A stretch of DNA of 64,000 bases from Symsagittifera roscoffensis (lineage: Eukaryota > Xenacoelomorpha > Acoela > Convolutidae): assembly GCF_963678635.1 (NCBI RefSeq), contig NC_087070.1, forward strand, positions 46,235,467 through 46,299,466, in the 5' to 3' direction. A program made the translations under genes and the position numbers. Shown piece after piece: positions 1 to 12,503 of the stretch (position 1 is the stretch's first letter; the number at the start of each line of letters is the position of its first letter). Below the pieces are notes generated by a model. That model ran no database searches, was not told the DNA's origin, and saw only the letters and a list, made by a program, of their open reading frames with translations.

Positions 1-16
1 CTACCCTTAGATCCAC

Positions 17-385
17 CAGCGGATTTAGGAGGGGGGACGCCTTTCCCTTCAGGAATTCGACCCCCTGCCGACCCAAAGGTTCCCCTTTGTACTATTTTGA
101 GATATCCATTTTTGGCTGGCTGACTGACCTTAAAAAATTTCAGGAGGCGCCTTCGGCTTCAATCTATGCTAATTTTGAGAGGGGAGCGCGCGCCGAAAAA
201 ACGCAATTTTTTGGTAGAAATTTTCCAAAAAGTGCCTAAAAACACCTTTTTTGGCCTGTTTTGTGAAAAATTTACCTACGGCGCAGAAAATTTGGTCAAA
301 ATGGGTGGGTTCTTCATAGTAATTTAGGACAGCTCGAAATATCCTAGGTCCTGCCCTGCTCAGATCTACCCTCCATGAAACTATC
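17..385. repeat. Non-autonomous hAT-like MITE copy
   Basis: The left edge reads CCAGCGGATTTAGGAGGG. The interior (GATTCGACCCCCTGCCGACC-type text, then TTTGTACTATTTTGAGA, then CGGCGCAGAAAATTTGGTC) recurs at 55.6 kb and, in part, at 35.1, 50.2 and 60.6 kb. The complement of the right end of the 55.6 kb copy (CCAGGGGCGGATCTAGG) resembles this left end, so these look like terminal inverted repeats of the CAGGGGCGG type known from hAT-derived MITEs. The right boundary here, near CCTAGGTCCTGCCCTG, is approximate. It has no coding capacity. Confidence 0.55.
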
Positions 386-943
386 AGTATTTGGTTTCAA
401 AGGCTTACCAGTTTTTTTTTCGTGTCTGAAAAGGCCAGTTTGCACCAACTGCACTAAGTTTTGCATGGGAGCGAACTCTTTTGCAATGTTTGTGAATTGT
501 TTAGTATGACAACTATATTAAACTCAACTGTTTCTTAAAATTTCACTCGTTTTGAACAAACCATTAAGATGGTGAAAACTGGCATTTTCAGACAAAAACA
601 ATATTTTTAAGTCTTTGAAAACTAAGTTTTCTTCATAGAGCGTAGCTCTGATCATTTGCACTGGGTATATCCAAGATGTTGTTGGATTTCCCATTGTATG
701 TTGGCCAAAATAATTCTTGAAAACACGGATTTTAGAAAAAAAAACTTGAAATTTTCCTTAATTTTTGTCCACTAGTGTAGTTTTGTGAATTTATAATTAT
801 TCAACGACTACATTAGGCAAGCCTTATTTGATTGTACTTCCATTTAAAACTTCGATGGTCTTTAAATGGGTTAGTATTTATCCACGGCTCAAAATTACAC
901 TCAAGTTACTTTTGTTTCAGCCAATTATTGACTCTATTAAGTG
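386..943. other. Non-coding sequence upstream of first exon
   Basis: AT-rich sequence with poly-A and poly-T runs. A polypyrimidine tract ending TTTGTTTCAG at 920 is a credible 3' splice site. Bases 921-943 have stops in the downstream reading frame and are best read as 5' UTR. No other structure was recognised. Confidence 0.4.
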
Positions 944-1532
944 ATGAACAAACCAAAAACTTATTCAAGTTCCACTCCGCCGAGAAAGGAAGAGGTTAAC
1001 TCTGTCAGCCAAAGTGAACTCTTGCTGAGATTCTCAGAAAGTAAGCGGAATGCTACTTATGATTCATTAACTGCTCACAAATTTTGGACTCACGGAAACC
1101 CAAAATCGTCAATTTTGGGCGGCGGATTCCCTAGTGCAGCGAATATAGCGCCTAATATCCAGGAGTTCTCTCACAGCACCTTGGAAAGCTCAATAGCGTT
1201 AAGTTTGAAGAGTTTTATGCCATCAAAATACAACGAATCTTCTCAACACTGGAAAAACCGAATTGAAGAAAAGAGAAAACAGTTTTTCGAGGGCAAAAAA
1301 GACGTAGACCAAGAAAACTTCGAACAAAATTGTTCTGAATATCAGGATTACCATAGCTCCCAGGAAACAATTGTCGACACTTCACACTCTGATGAATCTC
1401 TACTTAGATTTGGGGCCTCGGATATCAATGAACACGAACCACGTGACCAACACAACAGAAAGCATGAAACTTTGAACCCAAGATACGCTGAAGTGTTCAA
1501 TAGTAACCATACAAGCGTCAACTATTATGCAG
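944..1532 (+). CDS. Exon of unrecognised host gene (copy A of a duplicated exon)
   Basis: The open frame starts at ATG 944 and ends at a canonical donor (GCAG|GTAAGC) after 1532, in phase 1. The product is Ser/Asn-rich, hydrophilic and probably disordered; motifs include SVSQSELLLRFSE and SSQHWKNRIEEKRKQFFEGK. It is clearly homologous along its length to the exon at 3528-4154 (shared SVSQS, SEKKRNAT/SESKRNAT, YDSLTAH and QFFEGK blocks), so the two arose by tandem exon duplication. I chose ATG 944 because in-frame stops lie between the acceptor at 920 and this ATG. The family was not recognised. Matching phases suggest it belongs to the same gene as the exons at 15900, 34349 and 42431, but that linkage is inferred. 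Confidence 0.6.
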
Positions 1533-3527
1533 GTAAGCTCAAACTCTAATCGGTATTCCGAGAAGATTTATTAGAAAAAACTTAGGTGCGTGTGATTATA
1601 ATTATTACTCAATAAAAAAAATCACGGTGTTTGTGTATCGTTTATCAATGCTTATACGTTATAAATAACATAGAAGCCAACGCTCCTCCCTTAAGATTTC
1701 GACACCCTCGCAATCCAAATTGCTCCTTTCAGCTGTCAATAATGACGTCCAATTTTTGACGATCAACCATAACCTTTTCAAATGAGATAAAATATATTTC
1801 ACTTAGGAGCGGCTCAAAAAAATTGTGGATTTTTATAGACTGAACAATTTACTTTCCGTGCTTTTCAAAAAACACAACCGAGATCCCATTTATAATTTTT
1901 CTACAAGATTTGGTTTTTTAGATTTTTAGGTTTTGACCTTCAAGCAGTTTTTTTGGTGATCAGATGGTTTCGATGTGCATTTTTATGCAAACAACAAAAT
2001 AAATTTTTTCACAAAACCCAGGTGTCTGGTAATTAAAACAACATTCAATAAAACGACAACAGTTTTTTCAAGACTCAAGAATTTCCGTTCTCCCTAAAAA
2101 GGTTTCAATTAAATGAAATATAAAGTTTCAGATTTGTTTGAAGGTTACATTGGGTTTTTGCACGGTAAGATTGGGTTCTTAGAAAATCAATTTAGGATAT
2201 TCAAGCCTTGCAAAAATTTGAAAACTTTATTTTGAACTGAAACCCGGTATAAAAAGTATAAAAAAATTTTACTTGATTTTTCCAAAAATTGCAAAATTTT
2301 CTCAAAAAATACCATTATGATGAAACAAAAAAACAGTTTAGGATGTTTCAAACTTTGTAGTAGCTCGAATTGTTTTTTTTCGAACGGAAACCACCTAAAA
2401 TTAGGAAAACTTTAATTGATTTTTCTAAAAATTTCAAAGTTGTTGTCAAAAAAATAATACCAACTTGAAATTATTGCGGACTTAGCGAAGTGAATTTTAA
2501 AAAAAACAATACAAAATATACATACCGAAGTGTTCAGCAAATACAAGGACATTCAATAAGATGGCAAATTTTTTCAGGACCCAAGAAATCATATTTTTTC
2601 TCCTGAAATAGTTTCAATTGCACCAAACTTTTAAATTTTAAGACTTAGAAATCATGCATGGAAGCTTAGATTGTGTTTCTTGAAAATCAAGCTAAGATAC
2701 CTCGAATTTTTTAGTAGCTAGATAATTTCCTTTTTAAACTGAAACCACGTAAAAAATTTCCACAAATTTTTGTTGATTCTTCTAAAAACTGCAATTTTTT
2801 TGTAAAGATTATCCAAATTATCCAAAATTAAATAAGTAAACAAGTATGAATCAAAAATCATCTGAACGTTCTTGAAACTCGCCCCCTCACCATTCAAGGA
2901 ATCTACTTAACGTTTATATTTTTTGGCTTTTTGAAATTAAATCACATGAAATAAAGCGGAAGATTGAAATTTGTATAACAAACTTCTAAAGCTTATAACA
3001 CGTTCTTTTTAATCATATTTTTATCTACAACATTGCGGGTTGAATTCAGCCCTAATCACGCTACATCCCGCACTAAAATGTTGATCACAATTTTATTTTT
3101 TTATCGATTGAAAATTTTAAAGTGTTTTGTTTCTGAAACTCGAATCTGAAATAGACTTTTCGAATCTGAGAAAAACCTTAAGAACACTGTTTATTATGAT
3201 CTGAGATTTTATCTGAAATAAATAATTCTTAAAACTTGCAAAAGTTTTTTTCAAATTTCATACTTTATGCATATACTATTTGATATTTTCAGCTCTTCGC
3301 TTTGCTATGCAATGCTCATTTTTTTCAAAGCTCTGCATTATTCAATTAACATGAGGTGACTTAGAAGTATCAAAAATTTCCGAATACTTACACATGCATT
3401 TTTCTTCAGAATACTTCTATTCCACCTATTTTAAAACTTTGTACAAAAATCATTAAAAAACCTGTCAAAACCTTGATTTTTATGCACTCCTGTCCATTCC
3501 AGTTTCACTTCTGGCTAATTTTTCCAG
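1533..3527. other. Intron-like AT-rich sequence, nothing recognised
   Basis: About 2 kb between two homologous exons, beginning GTAAGC and ending TTTTTCCAG. It contains many short A and T runs and no supported ORF, repeat or RNA gene. The text around 1890-2470 and 2520-2790 is loosely repetitive (phrases like GTTTCAATT, AAAACTTTAATTGATTTTTC) and may be diverged duplication of intron sequence accompanying the exon duplication. Confidence 0.4.
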
Positions 3528-4154
3528 AAAATCAGCCAGATGCAGATTACGACTCAACAAAAGCTCGCAAACGTATAACAGACGCAAAATCATGCCCACA
3601 AACAGATTCGACACCGCAGAGAAAGGAAGTGGCCAACTCTGTCAGCCAAAGTGACCTCTCGCTAAAGTTCTCAGAAAAAAAGCGGAATGCAACTTTTGAC
3701 TCATTAACAGCTCACGAAAAGTCCAAATCATCATACTTGGGAGGAGGGTTCACTAATGCAGCAAATTTAGCGCCCGATTTCAAGGATTTTTCCAACAGTA
3801 GCTCGGAAAGTTCGATCGCGTTAAGCGTAAACAGTTTTAAGCCATCAAAAAACAGCGGCTCTTCTCAACACTGGAAAACCAAAATCGAAAAAAAGAGAAG
3901 ACAGTTTTTCGAGGGTAAAGTAGACGTGGACCAAGAAGGCCTCAAAAAGTACTGTTCTGAATATGAGGATGACGAGAACTTCCAGGAAACACTTGTAAAC
4001 ACTTTACACTTTGACGAACCTCCTCTTGGACTTTTAGACTCGGATTTCAATGGAGAAGAACCACGTGGACAAAGAAGCAGGAGGCGTGGAACATTCGAGC
4101 CAAGATGCGTTGAAGTGATCAAAAACAACAATACAAAAACACAGCCTAATGAAG
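3528..4154 (+). CDS. Exon of unrecognised host gene (copy B of a duplicated exon)
   Basis: The exon is bounded by acceptor TTTTTCCAG|AAAATC and donor GAAG|GTAAGG. It is 627 nt long, phase 1 in and phase 1 out, so it can be added or skipped without changing frame and it fits the phase of the exon ending at 1532. The product is hydrophilic and Ser/Lys-rich, with the block SSQHWKTKIEKKRRQFFEGK shared with copy A, followed by an acidic stretch (CSEYEDDENFQ) and a basic C-terminal part (GQRSRRRGTFEPR). Upstream in-frame codons to 3473 are probably intron. No known domain was recognised. A reading frame on the opposite strand at 3865-4131 is a shadow. Confidence 0.6.
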
Positions 4155-6922
4155 GTAAGGGCGTTATTTAACAGATATTCCAAGAATACGTGTTACAAAA
4201 GATTATGATGACTATATCATCATCATTACTATAAAATGTATCACAAAACGTAAAGATTTTTGCTTATCGGTCTACTATTGCTTACTCATAGAAATTAACA
4301 TAAGTTTTTTACACAAACGGACTTAAGGAACAGGACGCGGACGCTCCCCTTCCATGAACTTGACAATCTTGCAATGCTTGCAACGAGTTTGGATCAAGTA
4401 AGCAAAGTCGCTTCAATCATTCTTCCTATATCTTGTTTTGTTGTAGGCAAATTGAACTCGTTATTTAAAATTTAAATTTTAGCCCATTTTCTCCAAACCG
4501 CATTAAGAATGACAAAAATCAATGAAAAAATGGACAATCGTAAAGTATAACAAGGATAGCCGGTTACTGTGCAAGTAGCGCAGAAGGTTCTGACCATAGT
4601 TTTAAAAAACACACAATTTTTTTCTTTCAAATTCGTGTGATAAAAAAGTCCGGACAAAAATGTTTAAATTAGGCATATTCGTTAGTCACAGCAAAACAGG
4701 GGACAACCTGAGAACAGTTTCTGAAGAAAAAGTTACTAGAAAAACACAAAAAAAAATCATTGAAAAAATTCAATTTTTTTTGAAGAATTTTTTTGAGTTT
4801 TTGGAAACTACTTATTCTTGAGTAAAACTAAAGTTAAGCATAGATTAGCTGTTATAAACGACCTAAATTAAGAATGTACTCGATCGAACTTAGACAAATA
4901 GTCAAAAAGGTTTAAACCGGTTTTTTCTAGTCACCGGAAAGAAAAATTTGGAAACCTTTTAAATATCGTTCGAATCAGGTCTGAAAGGGCTTAGATATAA
5001 TATTACTCGACCCATTCCGATGATTAATTGTAATACTTGATTTTGCTTGAAAAACAAAAAGAAAAAAGAAAAAAGTAAAACACATCCTAATACAAGGTTT
5101 CTCCACATTTTCAAATTTTCGGAACAAAAATAGTGAAAAATGTTCAGTTAAATCCAAATGTTTCCATATTTTTGAGCCGTTTGGGAAAATGAGGGTTCTG
5201 AAGCAACAAAAACTAACTGAGGTTCAAAAAAATTTTTTTTTCACAGAATATTGTTTAGTTTCGCTTCCGTTTTACAAGATACCTGAATAGTTCCTTCAGC
5301 TGATCTTTTGTACATTCAAACTTCGTGCTCATCTTCAAAAACAGTATGAATTGCATTTGATTTGTCTCAGTATAATTAATTCCGCAGCGGCAACTAATTC
5401 TGTAACGTCTTATGCCATCACAGTTTTACAAAAATGTTCATACAATCATTACGAGGAATAGGCGCACTGTTTGATGTGTGTAGGTCTTCTGAAAACAGAA
5501 GCAAGTCTTTAAACACGTTAAATTTTTGTCGCAACGATCAAGGAAAACGAAACAACAAATTAAGATCAAAGAAAATGTCCTTATTGCGGAATCCGCACAC
5601 ATTTTACAAGATACACAGTTTTGCCTCGGGCTGATTTTTGTTAGCGGAAGTAATGTTCATTGCACACCTCCGTACAAATCCAGATAAAAAAAATCATATG
5701 AAAATAGCATGAATCACATTTTTTAATTGTTTGACTCGTATGAGTACCAATTTTTTTAAATCAATTGTATGAGTAGCTTGTGTTTGTAAACGGACCACTA
5801 TGACTAGCATTTTTTGTAAAAGAAAAGTATTTAATATTCGAAGACTCATTTCAAAAGTTTTAGTTTTTCATTGATTCTTTTCCAATCGTCTGTTGGTTAT
5901 GTTTTTGGAAATCGGTTGACGACATTATGACAGGTCGCTTCAAGAAGGGATGCTGACTTAAATTACTAAATCCAGTATTGCATTAAAAATCATCCTATAC
6001 TAAAAATACACTTAATTTGTATCGAAAAACTTGAATTCATTTCTCTCCAAATTACAAATTGTTACTATTTTTCCACTAGCTCTGAAATATTATAATAGCA
6101 ATAATTTGGCCGTATATGTGTTTGTATTTACGAAAATGACAAAATTGTCTAATTGAATTGTGGTTTTTATGTCCTCTCATTTTATTTATCTAACACCTCA
6201 TCTAGTGTAATTATACAAACATTTCCTGCAAAGAAAATCTTCAAAGTCCAATTTTTTTTGGTAATTTTTAGAATTTTTTAGATGACTTGATTGAATCACG
6301 TAGTTATTGTTGAACGACGTGTTTTTTTGTTTAACTGGGAATAGAATGAAAAATTTGCAGCTCGACAGTAAAAAACCGTAATAAAAATTGCAAAATTAGG
6401 TTTCAAAAACTACATATAGTTAAGGTCTTAATTAATTTGAATAAGTAATGGATCAATTGAGCAATTTTTGATACCAAATATTCCTATCAAACCGGAATTT
6501 AATGATCAATTGAGTTATTTCCTCCCCACCTTCCCCAAGATAAGAACAGCAAAACACGACAAAAAGCTTTATTGACTGATTGATGACTTTTTTTAGTTAA
6601 CGAGAGAAAACTCAAAAAAAAAAATCCGAAATTTCTTTTAAAATTATTTTTTGATGTTTGTCTGGATTATCATTGCCTAGAGGAAAACAAGGTAGTGAAG
6701 ACACATAATCGTGTTGATTATGAGCATTTTTTGTTTTAATTTTTAAGTGCAACTTTGTGCACGCTCAATTTTACATTTCCGCTGATTGTGCACGCTCAGT
6801 TTTAAATTTCCGTGGTTTGATTTTTGATTTTTTTTCTATCCAGCTTACTTTTTTTGCTTACAAAAAAGCAAGCTCTTTTGTCTATTACCAAAAATAAAAT
6901 TCATAAAAACGCAAATGATTTC
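4155..6922. other. Long non-coding stretch
   Basis: Intron-like AT-rich DNA. Short open frames here (for example 5434-5634) lack splice context, homology or codon structure and are not supported. No RNA gene was seen. Confidence 0.4.
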
Positions 6923-7165
6923 TACGCGGGGAGCAGTGGTGAAGTGGTTACGTCTCCACCTCTCAATCGAAAGGTCGGATGTTCGAGGCCCACCATGATC
7001 CGTGCTCGTTGCTTGAGGCTGAGGCAACATTACCCAGCCCAGAAAAATAACAAAAAAAAGCATGTAGTTCTTAAGCAGGGGCACAACAGCGGTTCGCCGT
7101 GATGAGCTGTACAGCTCGTATGTTGGTCCTATCCCTCGTGGATAAAAATCATCTACTTTAAAAAA
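6923..7165 (+). mobile_element. tRNA-derived SINE
   Basis: The head contains RNA polymerase III promoter-like boxes: an A-box-like GTGGTGAAGTGGTTA near 6938 and a B-box-like GGATGTTCGAGGCC near 6978. The body and tail carry TGATGAGCTGTACAGCTCGTATGTTGGTCC and end in a GTGGATAAAAATCATC region followed by A-rich sequence. A second tail of the same family lies reversed at 11551-11605, which shows it is dispersed. It makes no protein; mobilisation would need LINE machinery. Open frames crossing it on both strands are chance. Confidence 0.7.
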
Positions 7166-7676
7166 CAAACTCAACTTTCTGAAGTTGTGGCGGAATATGA
7201 AAGTTACTTATTCAAAAAGCGTTTTTTTTTTGAATTCGAAAGTATAGAAAATTCTCAGAAAGAAGTCAGTTTTTTTGTTTGCTTGCGTTATCTGACATTT
7301 TCCCGAATGTCGTTTGTCGATGTTATTCACTGATGAGAGAGCCGTTATAGTCTCTACTGGCGCCTTTGGTTTGAAATCTGTTTTCTCAAAATAAAAGCAG
7401 GTGAAATCAAATGAAAGACTAAATTGGATATTTTCTCCCTGATCAGAACTAATTACACATTATTTTTCTAACACATCTTGATCCTCAGCCTCACAATTTG
7501 AATTCGGCTTTAAACTATTTACATGGTGATTTATCAAATTCATTCATTTGTATCTCTAAAAATCACAAACAAAATATAGGTATTGTTTACATTTGAACAT
7601 ATCACTTTAAAGCTATAAATTTGGCAACGCCAAAGCAAAAATAAGCAGAGGGACAGAAAAAAGCTTTGATTGCTGC

Positions 7677-7765
7677 GCGTGAAATGTTTATAAGAGCATT
7701 CAGATACTCAAGCAAGCAAGGTATCTGCGCGCTGAGTCTGTGAATGCTCACATAACATTTCACGC
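7677..7765. repeat. Long imperfect hairpin
   Basis: The left arm GCGTGAAATGTT...GAGCATTCA (7677-7702) is the complement of the right arm TGAATGCTCACATAACATTTCACGC (7741-7765) with a few mismatches. A second inner stem (GATAC/GTATC) lies inside the loop. It could be a folded RNA, a tiny foldback element or a chance relic. Confidence 0.55.
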
Positions 7766-7989
7766 ACTACAACTTAATTATAAATTTCTAATTGTCTCTT
7801 CAGTTTTATTTTTATCTACGTCAGATTTTTAGCATTCAAGTGATATCTTCAACTGTGATCAACATCAATTGACTGGTACTAGTTAAGTTAAAAAACTAAT
7901 CAAAAACAAGGTAATACAAGCTAAAATTTACCGGAAGACATAATTATATCCAGACCCACACTCTGTAGAAAAAAAAGTAAATCGATTAT

Positions 7990-8870
7990 ATTACAATTAT
8001 AAAGTTACTTTTATTGAAACCATGATTAATTATAAGCGCCAAAATTAGATGTTTAAACGATTTTTAATCCATTATAATGATGATGATTTTAGTGGCACTA
8101 TAATAAATTATAATCAATTTTAATTGATAATAATTTTTCCGAAAATCTCCTATAATCTTTTTAATAGCTTATAATCCTTTTCTCTGTCAAAATATTATCA
8201 CACAAGAAAAATCAATTCTAAGGGATTATAGTTTAGCTATTTTGTCAAAAACGAAATCTCTAAAATGATGAAAATAACTTGTCACACTTTGGTCATCTGA
8301 ACACAAAGTTTCACCACGAAACAAATATTTCGTAGAGATCCCACCATATTAGTTGATAAGTTCCCGCGGTAGGTGATAAATAACTGTTTGGAATAAATAA
8401 TAAAACGTGCAGATAATAATAAATGAATGTGCTGATATTTTGGTGGTTAAGAAATTTTAACAACAATCGAGTTGAAAAACTAATTTCAAAAATGGTATAA
8501 ATTTGAATTGAATTGAATACTGGTAAAACAATTTTCCCATTTCCACACAAACTAATTTCTACGAAAAGCTTAAGTAATCGTATATGCAAAAATGGATTAT
8601 AATCTATTATAATTGATTATAATGGACTTTTTGTGCAAACTATATGATTTAGAAATTGGGATAAAAATAGGCGATTATAATCAATTATAATTTATTATAA
8701 TCAACTATAATCAATTATACTTGTATTGAACAATATATGGATAAATAATCGATTAAATATGATTAAATGTATTATAATTGAATAGAATTCAATTTCAATT
8801 TCATAATCGATTTTTAATTGAATAATAAGACTGGTACTAAAATACTATAATTGATTATTAACGCATGAAA
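7990..8870. repeat. AT-only palindromic low-complexity tract
   Basis: Dense repetition of TTATAATCAATTATAAT-type words, which are self-complementary and appear in both orientations, for example at 8590-8625 and 8670-8720. It behaves like a degenerate AT microsatellite or cruciform-prone tract. No gene. Confidence 0.5.
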
Positions 8871-10625
8871 CTGGATGCGGGGAGCACTATCCTCTATGCA
8901 CCTTAAAAATGATAAACAAAAATCAGTAAATAAGCTGACTAAATCTATGCAACTACGTTCTGAAACAGTGCCAGAATTATTAAACTTGCACTGTCAGACT
9001 TTTCGAAAAATCTGAAATCAACTCTAATCCTAAAACCAAGTCCATAGAGCATCATCTACACGGTTTTCTCTGATAATTTGTAATTGTTTGAAAATATCCA
9101 CTGTTTTTATAGTTTTTACTGCAGCAGTAGTAATTGTGCAAACATCTGTTCTTTGTTTTTATTGTTTTCAAATTTTGACAAAACACTTGAATTATATTAA
9201 GTTCCCAGATAAACAGTTGCAAATAAAAACTTGTACCATTCCGACATCTCGAGAACACGACGAGTACCAAGTTTTGCAATTTTTAGTCGAACGTAATTTA
9301 TGGGGTCGACTAAAAACGTTCCACGTTTTTGGTCCGATAATTGAAAACCAAAAACTTTTGATGTAATTGACAAAATCGGGTGTTTTTGGATATTGCACAT
9401 TCAATCTGCGGACTAACGGACATGACATGTAATCTGCAAAGCTAAGTTGGGTTTCGTTATGAAGTCAAATTGCCAAAACAAAATTTTTTTGACAAAGTGA
9501 CAAATTATTTTGACAATTTTTTTTTGAAAACTGTGGTTTTTTGTATAATATAATAGTAACCAAGAGACTGAACTTTTCTATATAAGGCTTGGGTTTAATG
9601 AAATTAGCAAGCATAAAAAACTGTCTCCAAAAAAATGGGGAAGACATCGAACCAATCCAGTTTCATAATCGAAAACTAATATTTTGAGCTTAAACGGTTT
9701 ATTAAATTTCTTAAAAATGTTTTTGTGCTGAAGGTTTTTTTTAGTTTTAATAGATAGAAGTAATGAATCATCGTTTTTCCGCTCAAAAATGCCCAAAAAA
9801 TGAGAGTTTTTTTACTCATTCACGGTTGAAATATTTGTATACATTTGCTCTTGTGGACGAGGGTTCGTGCAAAAATTTCGATTGCATAACAATGAGTCCG
9901 TTTTTTGAAACTCGATTAAAAAGTTTTGGGTGCAAAAAATTGCGACTCCCACTGAGTTGTTGAGATCTGGCAAGAAGTTTTTGCCCGTTGTTGCTTTTTT
10001 GCCAAATTGAATGAAAGAAAACTGAGCTAATATTTGTCCAAATAAGCGGCAAAATTGGCTTCTGTATCGATTTATCGACCGGCAATTTTTGTGGAAGTCG
10101 GACGGTAGAAACATCTACATCCAGTTTTCGAAAACCCGATTATTAAGTCTTCTCAATTCTCGGCATGGGTGTTTTCTAAAGTTTTTTCAGTTCTCGGCAT
10201 GGGTTTTTTCTCAAGTTAGCAAACAATTGTTGCCTAAAACTTTCTTCTGCTAACGAGTTTAAGACTGGGTCGTGGTTGCGTGCGGTACTATAGTTTTCAG
10301 ATAAGTTTTTTTTATTTGTAGTCAGTCGAAGTTTTTTATGTTTTTCAAAGCATAATTAAAAAAATAGAAATTTTTCTTTTTGGTGTTTGTTTGAATTTAT
10401 AACCATCAATAATTAAATATGTTCTCCATCTGTGTTTAGATGGGACAATTTCGAAAAGCCTCATTTCATTAGGTTTTTTTGCTGTTTTCCAATTGACTAA
10501 TTTTTTTTTCAATTTGCGCTATTTTTTTTCATTTTTGTTTTCTGAATTCTGATTGGCTGGATTAAATCAACTTTCCTTTCGCGGTCATTTGAGTTTGAGT
10601 TTCATTTCTAATCTGGTTATGTATG
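8871..10625. other. Non-coding stretch
   Basis: No supported gene. Several overlapping short frames on both strands at 9050-10110 lack conserved motifs. A small direct repeat, TTCTCGGCATGGGT, occurs near 10154 and 10192. Confidence 0.35.
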
Positions 10626-10629
10626 GTAA

Positions 10630-10948
10630 TAGGCACGGGAATCGGCCTATTAGCATGTGTGCCGATTAGCATGCCCTTGTAAAAGAATGCAGTTTGAAGA
10701 TTCACTTTTTCACCTTTTGTTTACTCAATTGTGCAATTTTTATAGAATGAACTTAGCTGATTTTTTTAGGCTAAAATTAATTTTTTAATTCCCTCAAGTG
10801 GTTTTGCGGTTCTGCTTGAAAATATAGGCTAATTTGTTCTTCATCTGAATGCGCACCCAATCAAAACAATTATCGCATGCTAATAGGCACACATGCTAAT
10901 CGCTACACCCCCAATAGGCACACATGCTAATAAGCCGGTCCCCGATTA
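10630..10948. mobile_element. Small inverted-repeat element (MITE)
   Basis: The left end (AATCGGCCTATTAGCATGTGTGCCGATTAGCATG, about 10640-10672) has inverted counterparts at the right end (ATTATCGCATGCTAATAGGCACACATGCTAATCG and AATAGGCACACATGCTAATAAGCCGG, about 10868-10940). The repeat words are duplicated at the right end. About 310 bp, non-coding. Exact termini and target duplication are not clear. Confidence 0.55.
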
Positions 10949-11550
10949 GAATGGGGAAGGGGTATGGAATTTTATTGTGTTCTAGAGAGTTGTTACACAT
11001 TTCTCACTGAACTAATGGGTTTTTAGCAAAGTGCCTGCACAATATGCGATTGAGGGTTGGAAAAAAATGAATAGATCCAAATAGCCAGGTATACTTAGAG
11101 GACCATTAAATCATTAGACACAATAAATTAGATCTACTTTTGTGAACAAACCATCATGAGACATTTAAGAGGCGGGTTTTAAGTAAAAATAAACAAAATG
11201 AGGTGCTAGGGATTTTAGCAGACCGGTTTTTTTTAGCAGACCGGTTTTTTTTAGCAGACTCCAAAATTGACCAATCAGAAAGCTTCATTATTCATTCAGA
11301 TAAAAAGGCTCAAAAGTGCAGATTTTTAAATTTTATCAAGTCACAACATATTTATCAAAGCTAATTAACAAAAATCAACGGAAGTAACAAGTTTCACATA
11401 AAATGAGTCCAACAAACTGAGTTTTTCATTAAGTTTTTGACATATCAGGGCTATACCGTCCCAATACTCGAATTCTGATAAATTTCCATCGAGGTGAAAG
11501 CTCTTAAGCCTCAAAATTTCCAATGCAGTTTCTCAATTCCTCATATTAAG

Positions 11551-11605
11551 ATCATTCATCCACGAAGGATGGGACCAACATACGAGCTGTACAGCTCATA
11601 TGATA
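11551..11605 (-). repeat. SINE tail fragment
   Basis: The reverse complement of this piece matches the tail of the SINE at 7100-7150, including the perfect palindrome GAGCTGTACAGCTC and the word ATGTTGGTCC. It is truncated, with no A or B box. Confidence 0.65.
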
Positions 11606-12082
11606 AAGTTTTCAAAAATTTCCAAAAATTTGATCGAAAAGTGCCCACAGTTTTTTTCCAGCCTGAATTCCATCCCTAGCAAACATTCGCTGTTCTAATA
11701 TTGACAGCTCGATCGCAAACGTTTCACATTTGCATTGGAATTGGTCCCAAAATCCAAAAATCCAAAGATATTCAAAAATTTTCCCCAAATTTTCGTTTTC
11801 GTTGATTTCTTCTTGAACTTCTTCTTGATAAATTGCTAGCATCATAGTGAGTTCGCCGGTTCACAAGGACGGCAAATTGAAAATTTTTTGGAAAATAATT
11901 GAATTTTTTGATCGTTCACATAAAAAGTGTATAATTCAAATTTCTGAATTTTTCGCAAAATTCACTGGGAATAGTGAAACCAACAACCAGAATGTTGCGA
12001 GACAAAGAAAAGTTTTTGAATAGCTGTTATAACATCCGTCTCGCAGTCTGTTTTAGTCAGTCCCGAAGTGTTTTTTAATCAT

Positions 12083-12503
12083 GATCTTAGTTAGTCGTTT
12101 TCACAAAAGCGTTTTATTTTAGTTCAGTTATTTTGAAGAGTTACTCACCCTTGAGTACCTCTTATTAAAAATTGAAGTGTGATCACAAAGCGTGGGTGTA
12201 GCGCGGTGGGTTAGGCCGGCTATAAGCATGCTCAGGGCGTCCTTCTCTGGTGGGTTAGGCTAGGAGTGGGAGTATGATTGCATGCTGTTTCTTTGAGAGG
12301 TCCTATTATGTGATAACATTTTGTGTTGGTTTTTTTCTGGTCTTTCTTATGTTACTTTGGTTGTGTCCTTTTTTCAAAAATCAAATTGTTTTTGGTTTGG
12401 GTTTGTCTTGCGACTTTTTTGTGTTTTATTATTCCTTTCTTAGACTTTATAATAGTCTTCAAAAGAATAAGTTATCCAGTTTTAAACTGGGTTAATCCGG
12501 TTT
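12083..12503 (+). repeat. Dispersed SINE-like repeat, copy 1
   Basis: About 420 bp, nearly identical to the reverse complement of 32908-33330 inside the LTR retrotransposon. It contains TGTAGCGCGGTGGGTTAGGC, which resembles a tRNA A box; a convincing B box is lacking. The 73-codon frame over its second half is kept in both copies as a frame but is hydrophobic, T-rich translation and is not supported as a gene. Confidence 0.6.

Noticed and set aside
7990-8870. Origin or centromere-like satellite
   Set aside because: AT-only words are irregular, with no fixed period, so low-complexity sequence is enough.
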